Below, piece by piece: positions 1 to 13,900 of a stretch of DNA of 64,000 bases (position 1 is its first letter; each line of letters begins with the position of its first letter). Made by a program: the position numbers and the translations under genes. The DNA is from Rhynchonema sp. JSB1_4 (Eukaryota; Nematoda; Chromadorea; Monhysterida; Xyalidae): NCBI GenBank assembly GCA_030248065.1, contig JASAMV010002125.1, forward strand, positions 83,011-147,010, read 5' to 3'. A model generated the notes under the pieces. The model saw only the letters and a list, made by a program, of their open reading frames with translations, was not told the origin of the DNA and did no database searches.

Positions 1-128
1 GAATGAAAAAAATTTTAAAAAGGGTCTCGAATAAAATTTTTTTATTAACCACTGTGTATAGCCCTGTGCGACAGATGTACACTATATGTACATAATACAT
101 TGGCAGACCTGCTTCGCTTATGTTGCAG

Positions 129-1205
129 GGCATCTGCTGTCCGAATCCACAAGGTGTGCCTCCACCGGAATGCCCCGTGGGCGAGCCGCATCCCAACAGT
201 GCAGCACCGAACTACGGTTGCGCCAACTGTCCGACATTCGGCTACTACTGCCATCGCGACCCCAATCTGACACCGATGGAGGTGTAGAAAACAACATTTT
301 TCATCTAAGTTGTCGAGTTTTTTCCAGTTTCTGCCGCCGAAAACGCTCACAAAATCACGAACACACAGATCTGCTGCCCGACTCCCTGTACAAACCCGGG
401 CGATCTGTATTCGCAAGGCCAGTGCTGGCCTGCGGCCGGGTTCGGCGACGCGTGCGAGGACAGCGTGCAGTGTATTGGCAGCCTGATGCAGCACGACCAT
501 GGCATGCCCGGCTCAGACCAGGAGTTGAGACGGAGCGAGATCAGCGATCAATTGAAACGTTTGGCGGCACAGTCGCTCGGCAGCAACATGATTTGTCTGA
601 ATGTTGGACTGTGATTATTTTCAAAATTATTTTTTTGACCTGCATCCACCCAATTTCTGTTACTTACATACGCAAAGCGGAACACTTTCAGAACCGGTGC
701 AAATGCGAACGTGGATTTATCGACGTCGACAGTCGTTGTGTCCGTGAGTTACACCTTCATAACGTCATACGACAGTTGTGCGTCAGTGCTGAATGCAATG
801 AAAGAGAAAATCAATGTGGTGATTGATGTTTCACAGGCGCGGTGTGCACGGTGGGTCTGAAGAGCGAGCCGATGTCCGCCAGTGATGGGACGACGGCCAG
901 ATGCAACCCACAGAATCTGATGGGCGACTGTCCACAAGGACATCAGTGCGACCCGACATTCGGCGTATGCTGCAAGTCGTTGGTCGCACAAAACCGTGAG
1001 TGATGTTTCATGACTTACAAACATCCAGATGTGTATCTACAAACAACTATTGGCAGGCTGTCCGCAGGGCTACCTTGAGACCGGACATCAGTGCTGGGGC
1101 AATTGCAATCAGAACGGTGCCTTCTGCCATTTCCCCCAATGGCCTCCACCGGCGGGCGAAGCGGGCATCTGTTGCGTTGCCGATCCACAACATTGGGGCT
1201 TCTGA
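129..1205 (+). CDS. EB/lustrin-type cysteine-rich secreted protein (3' part, 5 exons)
   Basis: Five exons splice in phase: 129-281, 369-602, 692-743, 837-995 and 1057-1205 (TGA). They give 248 residues, open at the N-terminus, so the start and signal peptide lie left of the window. The protein is cysteine-rich with recurring Cys-Cys pairs (ICCPNP, ICCPTP, VCCKS, ICCVAD) and CP-x-G-x-x-C blocks, as in lustrin-type repeats. The junction of exons 2 and 3 gives MICLN-NRCKCERGF, the core of an EB module. Such proteins are secreted extracellular or cuticle/defence proteins in nematodes and molluscs; the exact role is unknown. The donor at 603 (GTTGGA) is weak but is the only one that keeps phase 0. 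Acceptor 368 (ACACAG) was preferred to the nearer 327 because only it keeps frame. No clear polyadenylation signal follows. Confidence 0.7.
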
Positions 1206-3000
1206 TCAAAGGGCGACACATGAGTCCTTTCTTGTTTTTTCTTTTTTTCCGTTAGCTTGTCTTGTTATCACTTTACGGTTATCAGCCTTGCATGCGCGCG
1301 TGTCTGTGGTGTCTAATGTGTTGAAACCCTTTAATTTTTGTGTGCACACACGTGAAAGATTGACGGGAGACGGTTGATGTGCTGAAAACCAATTGAGGAA
1401 TTGCGCCGATTAAAAAGCTCACCGTCGAATACGCGTGAAATGTTGGAGAATGTGGTTGCACACGATTGCAAAGCTCCGACTCAGTCGGGTTGCAAGTCGG
1501 ATTCTGTCGCAGAAGGCGGCCTAGTTGTGCGTGTTGAAATGAGCAAACATTAGGATTCTGGTGCTACCATGGCGCCGCGCGCCACACTCCCAGGCAGTGT
1601 CGTTGGACGAGAATTGAACATCGAGCAAGGCAAAAGAGTGGCACTGCAATAATGCAATCGCGCACCCCACTTCCGAGGATCCCACTATGAGCTTTTCCAC
1701 CGCCGCAATCCCTAACTAGTTTTCAGCACATCAATCAACCACGTTCAGTCAACTGTATCAACGGTCGGTTCTCACAATAATCAAAGGGTTCACTGCATTA
1801 GACACCACATTCACTGGGTTGTCACTGTAAAGTGATATGACGCTGAAAGTCAGCCACAACAACGGTGATAATTGTGATCTTATGGGTCTTACGCTATGTT
1901 GATCTTTTTCTTGTTGGGTCGGGGCAGTGGTGTCGTTAGGGGGTTGGGGGTTACCCCCTGGTATGGGGTATGGGAAATCGGCCGGGGGTATGGGGTATGG
2001 GAAATTTTTCACTTTTGGAACAAGCACCCCTAAGAAATGACTTTTTGACCCCGAGAAGTACCAAAATTGACCATTTTTGTCCAAAAATGTCAAAAATCGC
2101 TTGCTGCCGCAAGAAAACTCAGTTTTAGGCACTTTTTAAGACCACTTTTTGGAACTTTTTGAAGATTTTCGGGGTCATTTTTGCAGAAAACCCTATTGGA
2201 TATGGGAAATTTTTGAATTTTCGGAGAAACCCCCCTGGTGTGGGAAATTTTTGATTTTTGGGGGTATGTATGGGAAACTTCCCGAAAATTGGGCTGGGTA
2301 TGGGAAAATTTCAACTTCTCAACGACACCGATCGGGGGCGTGTGAGCACCTGACCAATTTTGGGCACATGTTTCAAACGTTTATGATTATTACCTTCCTA
2401 TATCTGTGCATTCGAGACAAACTGGAACAAAGGAAACGGTGAACGTTATCAATATCATACATACATATATGTATTTCTTCGGATTTCTATCAATGGTAAT
2501 TTTTTTATAAATATTATGTGTCTTATCCATGTTGATGATTGAAGCTCTCGAACCGAATTATGCAGAAGTGCACACGATTTTTTTGGCAGAGCTTTTGGCA
2601 ATTCATATATGCAACAGCCATGCTTCTATGGATACTTCGTGAGTTCCAATGGTCCAGCGAGGCTGAGGGAGCTTTTTTAAGCCATAATTACGAGTTCAAA
2701 AGAACATGCAATACCGCTTGTTATGAGTGACTTTTTGTGCGTCGTTACAAAATGATCGATAAATATGCATTATTCGAACGTTGAGAGCAAGTGAGAATGC
2801 GTGCGGCAAACAAAGACGCTCACAAAAACGTGTCTCAGTTACAATTGTATGGTCATAACGGTTTCACCGACATGTTTAGTCATGCAGGAGGTTATACACG
2901 TAATCAGCCAAAATATCACCGTAAATAACCTACAATGTCAACATGAAGACGTGCCTTGTTGAGATGACCCTGCTGTGGATGCGCCACAAGAGTGTACCAA
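1206..3000. other. Intergenic, no gene seen
   Basis: No coding signal was found. Between about 1930 and 2310 the text repeats variants of TATGGGAAATTTTT and GGGGGTATGGGG in both orientations, which looks like a decayed interspersed repeat. The rest is AT-rich unique sequence. Confidence 0.5.
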
Positions 3001-5027
3001 ATGCGTTTGCGCCAGCAGCAAACACTGAAAATGCTGCTCTTCTTTTCGTCAGGCATAATTGTCGCCCAAATCTGGTACTTCACACCGTATGACCAACAGA
3101 ATCATGCCACAACCAAACCAGGTTAGTGACAACGTAGGCCCCAGTGAGAGCATTCAAATGACCAAAATTCTAACCAAACGAAAAAAAACCGTCACTTTGT
3201 ACCATACGTCATCTATTCGACAGTTTCGCTCTCCGATCGCCACCATTTGCTGACGCGCCAACTGCGTGCGTCAAATCGACTGCTCTGCCTGGTGCTCAAT
3301 CGCCCCGGACCCAAAGGTGCGCTCTATCGCAAAATCATCGCCATAACCTGGGGACGTCAGTGCGATTCGCTGTATTTCGCTATCGGCGCCAATACCAAAT
3401 TCGACGATCGGTCATTGCCGATATTCAATCCGATCAATCAATCGATAAGTGATCACGATCGAATCGGCGTGATTCAATTGAACGTCATCGACAGCCAATT
3501 CAACGTCTGGATGAAGATGCGTGCCGCGCTGCGCTGGGTGCACCGCACACAGATGATGAAACATCACGATTGGTTGGTGCTCGTTGACGACGACTCGTAT
3601 GTCTACGTCGACAATTTGCGGTTGGTATTGGCTTCTTGCTGCTTGCGTCTCCACGTAACGTCAATAAAGTTATGGATCATGTACAGTACAGTGGATTAAT
3701 AGTACCCTATAGGTATGCATATCAGCCTGGTAAGCTTTGTGCGGTTTTGCTCGTAATCTGTGCACCAGGGCATTCTCAGTACGCCCTCACCACAATAGCA
3801 CCTGAGAGCAGACTTTTGCGGATTCCAGTCATTCAACTGTGAAAAGCTCGGCACATGACTGTGGGATCTCAGGTTACCAGCATATATGTAGCTTGATTCA
3901 GTGCATGCCACACTCACTCTGTCGCGTACTGCATAGGCGCTTTCTGTTCACCAAGAGCGTGTCGACGCGTGCCTACTTCGGTCTGGTGAGTGAGCGACTG
4001 CACATCCCATCAAGTGCATCACTGACTTTGAGCGCGATCAACTTTGATCGTTTGATGCGCGTCTTCTACGACGATCGACTCTGCGCACAGCGACAGCAGA
4101 CGCATTCGGCCGACGTTCGATTGGCTGAGTGTTTGCGATCGGTTGGTGTGTGGTACAGTCCATCCTCTTTATAAAGGCATGGTCGGAAACCGGGCCTTTC
4201 GGTCTCCAGGTAGAATATTAACTGTGTATAATTGCATATTGGCGGTAAATAATGCGGGACCAAACAGTGAACATAACGGGGCATTTTCTTCTTTTCTCTA
4301 ATTTCATTTCTTGCCCAACGAGCGCTCGATGTATTTGGTGGTGTTGTGAGTGTCACGCTATTCTGCGTCATTGTCCATAAACAAAAATAAAAAACGGAAA
4401 TTGAAACGTTCACCATCTGGATGGTCACTATAAAGAAGGTATAGACTGTGAATTACAATGCAGGACAGTATGTTTTTTCACAGCACCCTTTATAGTTCAG
4501 GCCGGAATTCATGCGGACGCATCAAGTCAGATTGACGCACATGGCAGATTCATATTCCATCACTTCTCACCGACGAATATGCTGCGCAACAAATTTGACT
4601 ACTGGATGAAACAGTACTTGCACAATGGTACACTCGTTCAGCAGGTATACACTCAATCAGTTGCACATTCAGTTGATCATTATATTATGTACCTGTAGGT
4701 CGAGTTTTCGGTCAATGTGAAAAAGTTTTCAAGAGACCGGTTCCTGTTGCGCAGGTGTGTCTGAGAGGAAAAAGATCCGTTCGATGTTCACGCAGTCATA
4801 AAATAATAACAAATAATAATAAAATTGCAATCAGAATGGCTGTAATTGTTAACGAAAACCAGCATTTCGTGTCACTAGACTGCTATATTTTAAATGTAAC
4901 TTCATTGCAGGACTCCAACTGCTGTTCAGACCAATCGATCGGTTTCCACTATCTGCCCCCGCCCATCATTCATTTGATGCATTTCTATCACGCAATCCAC
5001 CCGAATCTGTCCGTTTTACAACTGTAA
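3001..5027 (+). CDS. C1GALT1-like beta-1,3-galactosyltransferase (GT31, type II membrane protein)
   Basis: Exons: 3001-3121, 3224 to about 3620 or 3654, 3937-4147, 4501-4644 and 4911-5027 (TAA). The N-terminus is a short basic tail, then one membrane helix (MLLFFSSGIIVAQIWYF), so a type II Golgi protein is expected. Exon 2 carries ITWGRQC and then LVDDDSYVYVDNLR, the DxD-containing metal/UDP-sugar site of the core-1 galactosyltransferase/Fringe family. Exon 3 ends with SADVRLAECLRSVG, matching the family's EDV-lGkCL-vGV block. Exon 5 has CCSDQSIGFHYL, the conserved CCSD-FHY end. The expected role is adding galactose to O-GalNAc on secreted proteins. The GxxF segment between exons 2 and 3 is poorly resolved: a donor at 3621 keeps phase but loses about 14 residues, so a short exon may be missed. 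ATG 3001 is the first in frame after a stop at 2965-2967. Confidence 0.85.
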
Positions 5028-5035
5028 ATTGCAAT

Positions 5036-5056
5036 AATAAAGACATAATGAATAAA
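5036..5056 (+). promoter_or_regulatory. Polyadenylation signals of the C1GALT-like gene
   Basis: AATAAA occurs at 5036-5041 and again at 5051-5056, 9 and 24 bases after the stop codon at 5025-5027. This fits a short 3' UTR. Confidence 0.5.
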
Positions 5057-8000
5057 AAATGAATAAGTTCCATCAGACCTTTTCTCAATTGTCTATTTTG
5101 TCGGTAGTGGGGTTGTGTTCCACCCAGATACCGACAGTTCATGCTTTATCTCGACTACTACATAATTTTATAAGTGTGAATTATACCAACATTGTATTTG
5201 TAAATGGGATTGTTTCTTTGGACCAAGTAAAACCATAATACTGCCATTTATTACACAGACTAAAGTTAAACATCAGATCCGGTTTTAAAACGCCTCAAAA
5301 TACACGTAGGATTTCGAAGCCCGATCCCGAGAACATTTCAAAATATTAATCCCGATCCCGATAGCGGTCCAGAATTCGTGGTGCCGTCCGAACCTCGCTC
5401 TATTGGCAATTCGTCATGCGCATCAATGGGAATGGAATGGAATATGACATACAAGTGTGCATGGGGTCCTCAGAAAAAGGCAAAAAAGCTGAGGCTTCAC
5501 CACAGTTGAGCGAGCTTTTGTTGATACTGATCAGCGATGCGAAATCGGTCTTTGATCGCTTGAATAGCGTGAAAAATGGGCCTTTTTACCTGCGTTACAG
5601 TAAAGCTCTATGTCAGCTTTCTATGTGGCCTAAAACATACAATGGAAAAATTTTTTTCTAAAATGTACGTGGTTTTGGCAAAATAGCGCGAGCCGTGGTA
5701 GTACCAAAAAAGTGAATATGGTCCTAAATTAGAGCCAAGGCGTTTACAAAACATTTGTGACCAAAGGGCACACTAAGAACATTCGAAATAGATCGGTATT
5801 TTAATTTCAAGGTGAGGTGATGGGGTCAAAATTGTATACCATTCAGCCCTACGGCTCAAACAGGGAGCTGATATGGGAAAAAATTTTCTTGGCTGTGAGT
5901 GTTTTGGACCAAACCCAGTTACCGTGCCAAGTTTCATTGAGATTGTTTTTGGTCGCATATACAATGGCGGGGCTTCTTTAAGCAAAAGATCGGTGATCCG
6001 CGCGTAAATGGTACCCCTTTTCTGGAAATGGACTTGTGGACACACTCACTCACTTAACAATACTGATCGACCGCATGTATAAGAAAAGTTGGTCACTTTT
6101 TGTCGACCTACTGTATGTATACGACGGTTTTGATAACATTTTCGTCTGGTCAATCGTGTTCCTATTTCAGATCGCCTTGGGGCACGTTCAGCAGGGAACA
6201 AAGTGTTCCCAGATCAGTCTCAAACAGAAAGTGACGAACTTTCAGGCAGTCAGGCAGTGGTTTAAGGGAGTGTATCTACCTTTTGTCAAGTTGTACCTAC
6301 ATTTCTTAAGTGCCAAAATGTTTGACAAATTTTGACAAAACGTAAACTCACAATGTGTCTACTTTTTGACACATGTCTTCTGACGTTCTTCCGGTTAGCT
6401 ATTTTTACGCCTGTAACGCTGCGTTGTGGTGACGCCCAAAATAGATTTGGTGTTTGGGTACCACATGGACGTTTGCGATTTTTTAACTTTACTTGGGTGC
6501 CTAAAGTTGCTCAAAGCAAACCGAAATGTTGGTTCCTTTGTCCTGCTGTGGCGCAACTCGGTTGGCTGTCCGACCACAGCACACAGGTATACATATACAT
6601 GTGCACAAGCGCAATTCATGAACTATAGGTGGGTCCATTGAGAAAAAGTGAAACGATGTCGTTGTGACGTAGAAAGAAACACACACAATCGGTGCTTTTT
6701 TTCAAACCAACTTGCGAAAAATGGGACAAGCGAATTGCTCCCGCAGCCGCATACTTCCGTGGGGAACCAATCAATGAAATACAAACATGACGTACTAATG
6801 TGAAATTCTTCGATCTCCGAGTGCTGTGCTGACGTTATCAATTCTGTTATTTTTAAAATATTAATGAAAAATTGGGGCTACGATGATGATTTGTTGGGTA
6901 CGGCTAACGTGGAAGCAATTTGTCACACCTAGTGTGGAATTTTCTATGATTGGCCATATGGAGGTGCCCCAAATGCCCACAAAGGTACCGTGCATTTTCA
7001 CAAGAAGCCCCAGAGCAATTGATGACATTGATGCACTTGGAAGCATATTTTTTCAGCAATTCAGCTGCTTTCGAAGAAAAAAAATGAAAACTAATCCAAA
7101 AAGGTTCTAGTCAGAATTCAAAGGCTTTCGGTGGGACATTATTTGAAAACGCACGGTATGCATGTACGCGTGGGCTCCCGTGGCTGCGGGCCTGACGCCA
7201 AAACCAAGAAATACAGCACCTTAGGTCCATACTTTACGTTGCGGTCATATTGTCAATTTGCGTATGACGTCAGCAAACCTGTATACGCCGTCTCACCTAC
7301 CGTATCCCGCCTGTGCCATTCCAACACGGCGAAATGCATAATGCGAGTCTTTTTTGTGTTCGGCATGGTAGGTATACATAGCAAATATTCATTGTGCTAC
7401 TTTCAGTGTCATCCGTGTGATTTCATTTCTCCTACTATACCTGTTTTGCTTACATATTGTATTGGTGTCCGTGGTGTTGCTTCACCGACACCGTATGCAA
7501 TAACAGTTGCGCATGCTGCATTACGCACGAATATTGGTCCGCATGGGGCCAAGCACACCCCTGGGACTGAGTGGGCGGGGACAAACCAACGAAGAACCAT
7601 TTTTGTGACAAATGTGAGGTGTCCAAATTTGCCTGGCAATTACTCTGGCGCTCACAGCTTACTGTACTTGTCAGTCGTCAACATCGTGCCGTGCCCATGA
7701 AGTGCCGGACCAGCTCCTTACGAATGTTATTTTTAACTTGTGTGTCAACGTTACCGAGCAAAAACAAGTGATGATAATGGCTACCATAACGAGTACGGAA
7801 TGTTTTTGTGCTCGCATTGTTCGTACAGGTGGACAGGTGCTAAAAATCACACTTCACTGGAAATGACCGGTTACCTCCTCATCGCGTAGTGTATACGTAC
7901 ATACGTCACACAGAAAGAAATTACAGTGCTGCCTGTTTTTAGATCCATGCGACACGTCCACATTTGTCATTGGGTCAATTAGACGGAGCGCGACCTGACA

Positions 8001-8390
8001 GCACGAGCACCCGTGTTCCAACAGGTTCCGGCTACCGCTGTCTAATACGCCCACCTGCAATAATAACCAGTCTTTGGCCTCCACTTGAGAGCCTCTTGCT
8101 GCATCAGTCCAACAACAAACGACACTTAACGGCTACATGAACTTCCTGGTCAACACGCATGAACTACTATATTTGTAGGAAAATACGATCTTCCATATAC
8201 TTCTGAAGAAAGACTGGAATAATCGACGCTTCGATACCGAAATACTGAACTGCACTGTAATATCGACGAGTAATAAACAACTGGAATCCGGATACAGGCA
8301 ATTTAGTAAACAAATCTCAATAAAGGATACAGCACCAACCAACCAACAAGTTGGTTCGACCGTCGATCTACGAACTCATCCGTAATCACC
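5057..8390. other. Intergenic, no gene seen
   Basis: Mostly unique AT-rich sequence with short open frames only. A small GATCCCGA repeat lies at about 5322-5362. I found no domain, no phase-consistent exon chain and no RNA gene. Confidence 0.4.
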
Positions 8391-9377
8391 ATGGCTCAAC
8401 GAGCCACAGCCAACTTCGTTCGACTACCAACACTGATCACAAGCACAGTCTTCATGTCGACACTGCTCAGCACACATGCATTGGTCTGTTTCTCATCCAG
8501 AACCAGGGCACTGGTCAAGTGCAAAGCCGAGAAAGTCTGTGGAACGGTAAGCAATCGTCGTTTGACTTTTTTGCATCAATCCTAAATAATGATTGGATTT
8601 GGCCAACTGGGTGTGTTTCCAAACCGCAGGCACAAAAAATTACAACGATCTTTACTGCATTCTGATAAGCTTGAACATACTGTAAATATGTACACGTCTT
8701 GTTTTACTTCTTGTTCTTGTTCTTGTTTTTGTTCTTATTCTTGTTCTTGTTCTTCTTCTTCTTCTCTTCTTCTTCTTCTTCTTCTTCTTCTTGTTCTTCT
8801 TCTTCTTCTTCTTCTTCTCCTCCTCCTCCTCCTCCTCCTCCCCCTCCTCCTCCGTCTTTTTCTTCTTCTTCTTTTTCTTCTTTTAATTCTTCTTTTTTGA
8901 GCTTCTTCTTCTTATTCTTTTCTTCTTCTTTTCTTCTTCCTCTTCTTTTCTTCTTCTTCTTTTTCTTGTTCTTCTTTTTCTTTTTCTTCGTTCTTCTTCT
9001 TCTTGTTCTGCTTCTTCCGGAGGCAGTCCAGAACACTGAACCTTCTCGAAAATGCTTCATAGTGGTGGAAACATGTAACCTGGTGTTTTCGATGGCACTG
9101 AATTTTAATATGAAAATCTTAGTCGATGCGAACAACATGCGTCAACTGCATTACAATAAACCGAAATCTATGCTTTGACACTAACCGAATAATCATAGCG
9201 TTTCAGATGATGAGACTATCGGATCGCAGCATCGCGTCCTTCTGTACGCCGCGCACAAAATGTCTCGATTTGGGCATACTTGATTCGTGTGCCGTGGATG
9301 ACGGACTGGTCAATTGTTGTTGTACATTTGACGGTTGCAACTATGGAATAACGATGCCTCGTGATTCAGATAAGTGA
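8391..9377 (+). CDS. Small secreted three-finger (ET module / Ly6-like) protein
   Basis: Two exons, 8391-8546 and 9207-9377 (TGA), join in phase 0 to give 108 residues. ATG 8391 sits in a good Kozak context (CACCATGG). The first ~35 residues form a signal peptide with a hydrophobic core (LITSTVFMSTLLSTHALV). The mature part has about ten cysteines ending in CCCTFDGCN, the CCC-x-x-D-x-CN signature of nematode ET modules and of Ly6/activin-receptor three-finger folds. No GPI-anchor tail is obvious, so it is probably secreted. The donor is GTAAGC and the acceptor TTTCAG; the 660-bp intron holds a pyrimidine microsatellite. AATAAA at 9588-9593 could end the transcript. Partner and role are unknown. 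Confidence 0.7.
8701..9016 (+). repeat. (TTC)n/(TTCTTG)n pyrimidine microsatellite in an intron
   Basis: About 315 bases are almost purely C and T on this strand: TTC, TTG and CTC triplets with a run of CTC/CCT at 8817-8853. Long open frames here (poly-Leu/Ser, or poly-Lys/Glu on the other strand) are composition artefacts. Confidence 0.9.
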
Positions 9378-10392
9378 CAAGTACACGCGCATAAACGAAA
9401 TCAATTTGATATCGTCATATTTCTGGTTTTGTTCCCGCTGATGTTACCATGAGCGATATCAAACTTGGTGATCGGATCGGATGTGATCTGCCTTGGTCAC
9501 GTGACCTTTTAAGGATATGAAGAAATTTAGTGATACCACTCATTTTGTCCAGCGTAGAAGATGTTCCATGACCTAAAATGAATAAGTAATAAACTGGAGG
9601 AAATTAGTTTCTCTAGGAAATCTCAAAACATCCTTTAGTGCATGTCGGTCATGCATGACCAACGCAAGTCTGAGCCGATCACCAAGTTTGATATCTTCCT
9701 ATGGTTATTCTGTGTCTACATTTAGTACGTTTGTGTGTCGATACCACACACGACAGATTTAGAAGCTACACAAATATGAGATGCTCTATATTTCTGTATG
9801 TATGTAAAAATGTATTTTCTGCGTATAAATATGTGTTTTGCGTGTATTTTGCGCTCTTTTGCGTCTGCGTTGTGATTTTATCTTCTCTGAGTTTGTTTCA
9901 TTCCCTATTTGCGATGACCATGTATTATTTTGTGGCGAGATGCTATACCTAGTTTTATTCAGTTTACTTGAATTCGTGAGCATTAAACTGACCAAAACAT
10001 GTTGCGCGTGTTTTTTTTCACAAAAACCAGATCATCAGCAGCGATCTTTTTATCTTATCAGTTGATCAATTCCCAGCAACCTGAAAGCTTATTTGAAATA
10101 ATTTCTCTCTCACAACCAGCATCTGCAACAAACACAGTTGCGTGGTGCCTTTTTGTGAAGTGGTTGACATGAGTCATTGCCGACACCAGTTAACGCCGTT
10201 AGATTCTCATGACACCTACACGTGATTGCCGCTGGCTGTCACAATCATCGTTTTTCGTCCTGACGTTTGCTGCTTGTCAGATGCCCCGATTTCCAAGCTG
10301 TACAGATTCATGCCCCCTGTAGAGTTTACCAAAGAGCAAAAGTGCACTGGGTGCTGTCTTGTGGACGTGCTTTGCACAAAAGATGATAGATC
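9378..10392. other. Intergenic, no gene seen
   Basis: Apart from AATAAA at 9588-9593 I see no coding signal. GAGCGATATCAAACTTGGTG at 9448-9467 recurs at 22937-22956, so part of this is an interspersed repeat. Confidence 0.4.
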
Positions 10393-10580
10393 AATAACGA
10401 TACGATTTAGCCTTGTGGGCACGCATTGCGTTAGATCTGTGGATGCAGTTTCGGCCCATAAGGCCGTTTTGTCATTGACAAGGCCCAGGGCGCCATTGCA
10501 GTCTGGCATTATGGGCCGACACTGCATCCACAGCAGATCTAACGCAACGCGTGCCCACAAGGCTAAATCGTATCGTTATT
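10393..10580. mobile_element. Fold-back element, 188 bp, near-perfect hairpin
   Basis: AATAACGATACGATTTAGCC at the left end is repeated inverted at the right end. The arms are about 75 bases (10393-10468 and 10500-10580) and differ by small indels. No target duplication is clear. Confidence 0.6.
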
Positions 10581-10955
10581 TACCAAAGAGAAGATTTGCG
10601 TCAACTACTGTCCAATTGTGCACCTTGTGCCTGATGCTGTTGTGTTTGTGCGCTGTTGCCAGCCAGCCATTAGTGCTGCTGCTGCTGTGTGCTCTCCAGC
10701 ACAAAACTGCCACCTAGACATTTACGCGTGTAGTAGCAGGTTATGTTCGTAATCGTAGTAGTAGCAGCAAGTATACCCAGACGTCTAATTTTTGGCCAAA
10801 AACGCGTTCCAAGTTTTTCATTTGATTTTCATTTGAACACACTTCGCATGCGGCACGCGATCCATTAAACTGACGACATTCCACAAGGTAATTGGTATAG
10901 GTAATTAAAACTGTTGTTTTTCAGATTCAGAACGAGTGCATGTATATCTGGAATT

Positions 10956-13900
10956 ATGTCGACAGCAAACAACACCACGCAAAAGATCGCCTTGGTGACG
11001 GGGGCGTGTAGTGGAATGGGCGGCGCCACAGTGGAGCTGTTGAAACATCACAACTACACGGTGATCGGCATTGATGTACAGCACCCAATCAATGAATCCA
11101 TCAAGAAATCGATCGACAAACTGTACATTGTTGATTTGAGCAAACCGGATGACGTTGAGGTGTGTGCGCGACAAATTCAAACGTCGTTCACGCATTTGAC
11201 GGCGTTGATCAACGTGGCTGGACGACAGAGTCTGGACATGACCAAGGCCGATCTGCAGCACACCACATTGCAAGACTACCATCGGTTGACCGACACTAAT
11301 TTGAGAGCACCTTGGCTACTTTGCAAGCATCTGCAGTCAATGTTGGAAATGGTAGGGCACCCATCCGGTTCGGGGCACCGGATACTGTTCACATATCGAA
11401 ATCCTCCATTTTTTGTCAATACTAGTTCCCGGCCATGTTACCATGGAGAAGATGCACTGTTCTTGTCTTCCGGACAGGGTTGGGCAAAAAACGTTTTTTC
11501 TTCAAAAATTCGTTTTATAAAAACGTTTTAAAAAAAAAGAACTTTTCTTTTCTAAAAACGCCCAGATGACCGAAACATGTCCCAAAAAATTTGGAAAACG
11601 CCCATGTTGGGAAGAAGACGTGGTTAAATGAAGTAATTCTATGTGTTCTGAGGCAAAATAAACGGGTTTCAACCCTTTTCTAGCGAGTTGTTAAGATCCC
11701 ATATCAGACCCACATCATGGGACCAACTTTGGCCGGGGTCATCCTTGAAAGTCAAATTCCGTAATCGACGTATCTCGACAAAGTAAAAATTGGTCGAAAA
11801 TTTTTTGAAAAAAAATTGGGACAAAAAATTGATTTTCCTTGAAAATCAGAGCACTTTCCCTGAAAAATCAGGAAAAATCAAGGAAATTCAATACGAAAAA
11901 CGACCCAGGCGTTTTTTTTAAAAACGTAGTTTTTTTTAAGAAAAACGCCGTCGTTTTTTTGCCCAACCCTGCTTCCGGATCGGCTAATCGGCTGTAATGG
12001 GAAACCCAGACCAGCAGCGGACAAAACCACTGTTTTTGTAAATGAATGCACTGTATAATGCCCGCTACGAACTGGGGGACACTAGCCTTCATAGGCATAC
12101 GGTACATACCCACATTGCGCCGAACAAATATGACCGCTGTTTTTTTTGAAAGAAAAACGCTATATACCACCTATCGGCCGTTCTGTTCATGAGACCAACG
12201 GTGTGGGCGTTCACGCAATTCCGCTTTCGGCTCGTCGACAATAAAGCCAGAGAGTTCAATTTGTCTGTCACATAGGGAGCGCATGACCTTCCGCCACGTC
12301 ACTTATCGTCGATCGTAAACGTCAGCTCGGTGCAAGCCATACAGACCGACGCAAACATGAGCGTCTATGCGGCCACCAAGGGTAAATTGTGCGTTTGTCG
12401 CAGTGCAACTGGCTTGTATACTGTGAACAAATCGCGTAGTCTGACACTATACTTACATAAGCTTTGGTTTGGAGATGCAAAGTTTTCGAATTTGGGAGAT
12501 GTGTGCACACGGCATAGTATGGTCCAAGATTTGCTGACGGGTCGCAGAGAAGACTTCAAGCACCGTCTAACAGTATAGTCCATCCATCAGCTTATGACAC
12601 TTTTTCTAAGCTGAAAAGCGTGACAGGATCCGGTGCCGTTCCGGTTCCGGTTGGCTTACGAAAAAGAAAAGAAAGAGAAATCGGTTTTTATTTTATTTTT
12701 GTGCGCCGTTTTCTCTGACATTGCCTAGCGGAGGAACAATTTTTAACAACGGAACCTGAACCTCCCAAACAAAAGTGCCATGAGCTGATGGACGGGCTAT
12801 ACCAAGTATTTTAGGTATAGTTGTGCTTTGATCCGCTTGGGCATCGGTCGAAATGAGAAATGTGTCAATGAATGTAATTAATGTTGATGTGCCCAATCCA
12901 ACTTAGCCACCCCCATCCCCAGGCGGAATCAACGCAATGACACGTGCGTTGGCAATCGAGCTTGGTCCGCGTGGCATACGTGTCAATGCTGTCATGCCGG
13001 GACTGATTGACACGCCATTGGCTCGACAGGCGTTGGGCACGTTCAAGTCTGTGACCCCGGACGGAAAAGTGCGAACTGAGGTTGATATTAGGGGGCACAA
13101 CGTAATACAGATATAAACTATAAATAACTAGACGGGACCCGTGCCTACGGCCCGGCTACAGCGCCGCGCCCGTGCCCCCCCCCCCCCCGAAGACCCGTTA
13201 GCATACCCAAAGCTACCCGTGAAAATTGACCCGTCATAGACGGCACGGCAGGCAGCGGTCAATGGAGTGAAGCGTGGTGGAAAAGAAACGGAAGATAACA
13301 AAGGGGAAACGGAGTTAAAAATAGGAGGGGGAGAGTGGAAAATGGGCTTGAGAAAGGTGGGAGGGAAGGGAAAGAGGAGGGGAGGTCAAGAAGGGAGAAA
13401 AGGGAATTGGAAAAAAGAAGGAAAGAGAAGAGAAAAGGGAAGGAAGGGCTTAAACGGAGTTAAAAATAGGAGGGGGAGAGTGGAAAATGGGCTTGAGAAA
13501 GGTGGGAGGGAAGGGAAAGAGAGGAGACTGGCCTGAGAAGGACGGAAGAAAAAAGAGGAGGGGAGGTCAAGAAGGGGGAAAAGGGGAATTGGAAAAAGAA
13601 GGAAAGAGAAGAGAAAAGGGAAGGAAGGGGAAAGGAAAGAAAAAAGGAGGCAAGGAAGGGAAAGAGAGGAGAGTGAAAATTGGAAAAAGAAGGAAAGAGA
13701 AGAGAAAAGGGAAGGAAGGGGAAAGGAAAGAAAAAATGAGGGAGGGAAGGGAAAGAGAGAAGAGTGAAAAGAGAGGGAGGGGGCCACAGACAGACAGACA
13801 GACATACATACACCTTCCTGTTTTAGTAGTATAGATTTGGTGATCAAATCGATTGTGACTGTCTTGGTCACACGCACGACTGTCTTGCATTGCGGGTATT

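Noticed and set aside
4699..4754. A 56-base open segment between AG and GT that looked like an extra exon of the glycosyltransferase
   Set aside because: Its length breaks the frame of the conserved CCSD exon; direct joining of 4644 to 4911 keeps phase and matches the family.
8699..9178. Ser/Pro/Phe-rich and Lys/Glu-rich frames on both strands
   Set aside because: Composition artefacts of the TTC microsatellite inside an intron.
13267..13890. Lys/Gly/Glu-rich (+) and Ser/Phe/Pro-rich (-) frames
   Set aside because: Composition artefacts of the purine minisatellite in SDR intron 3.
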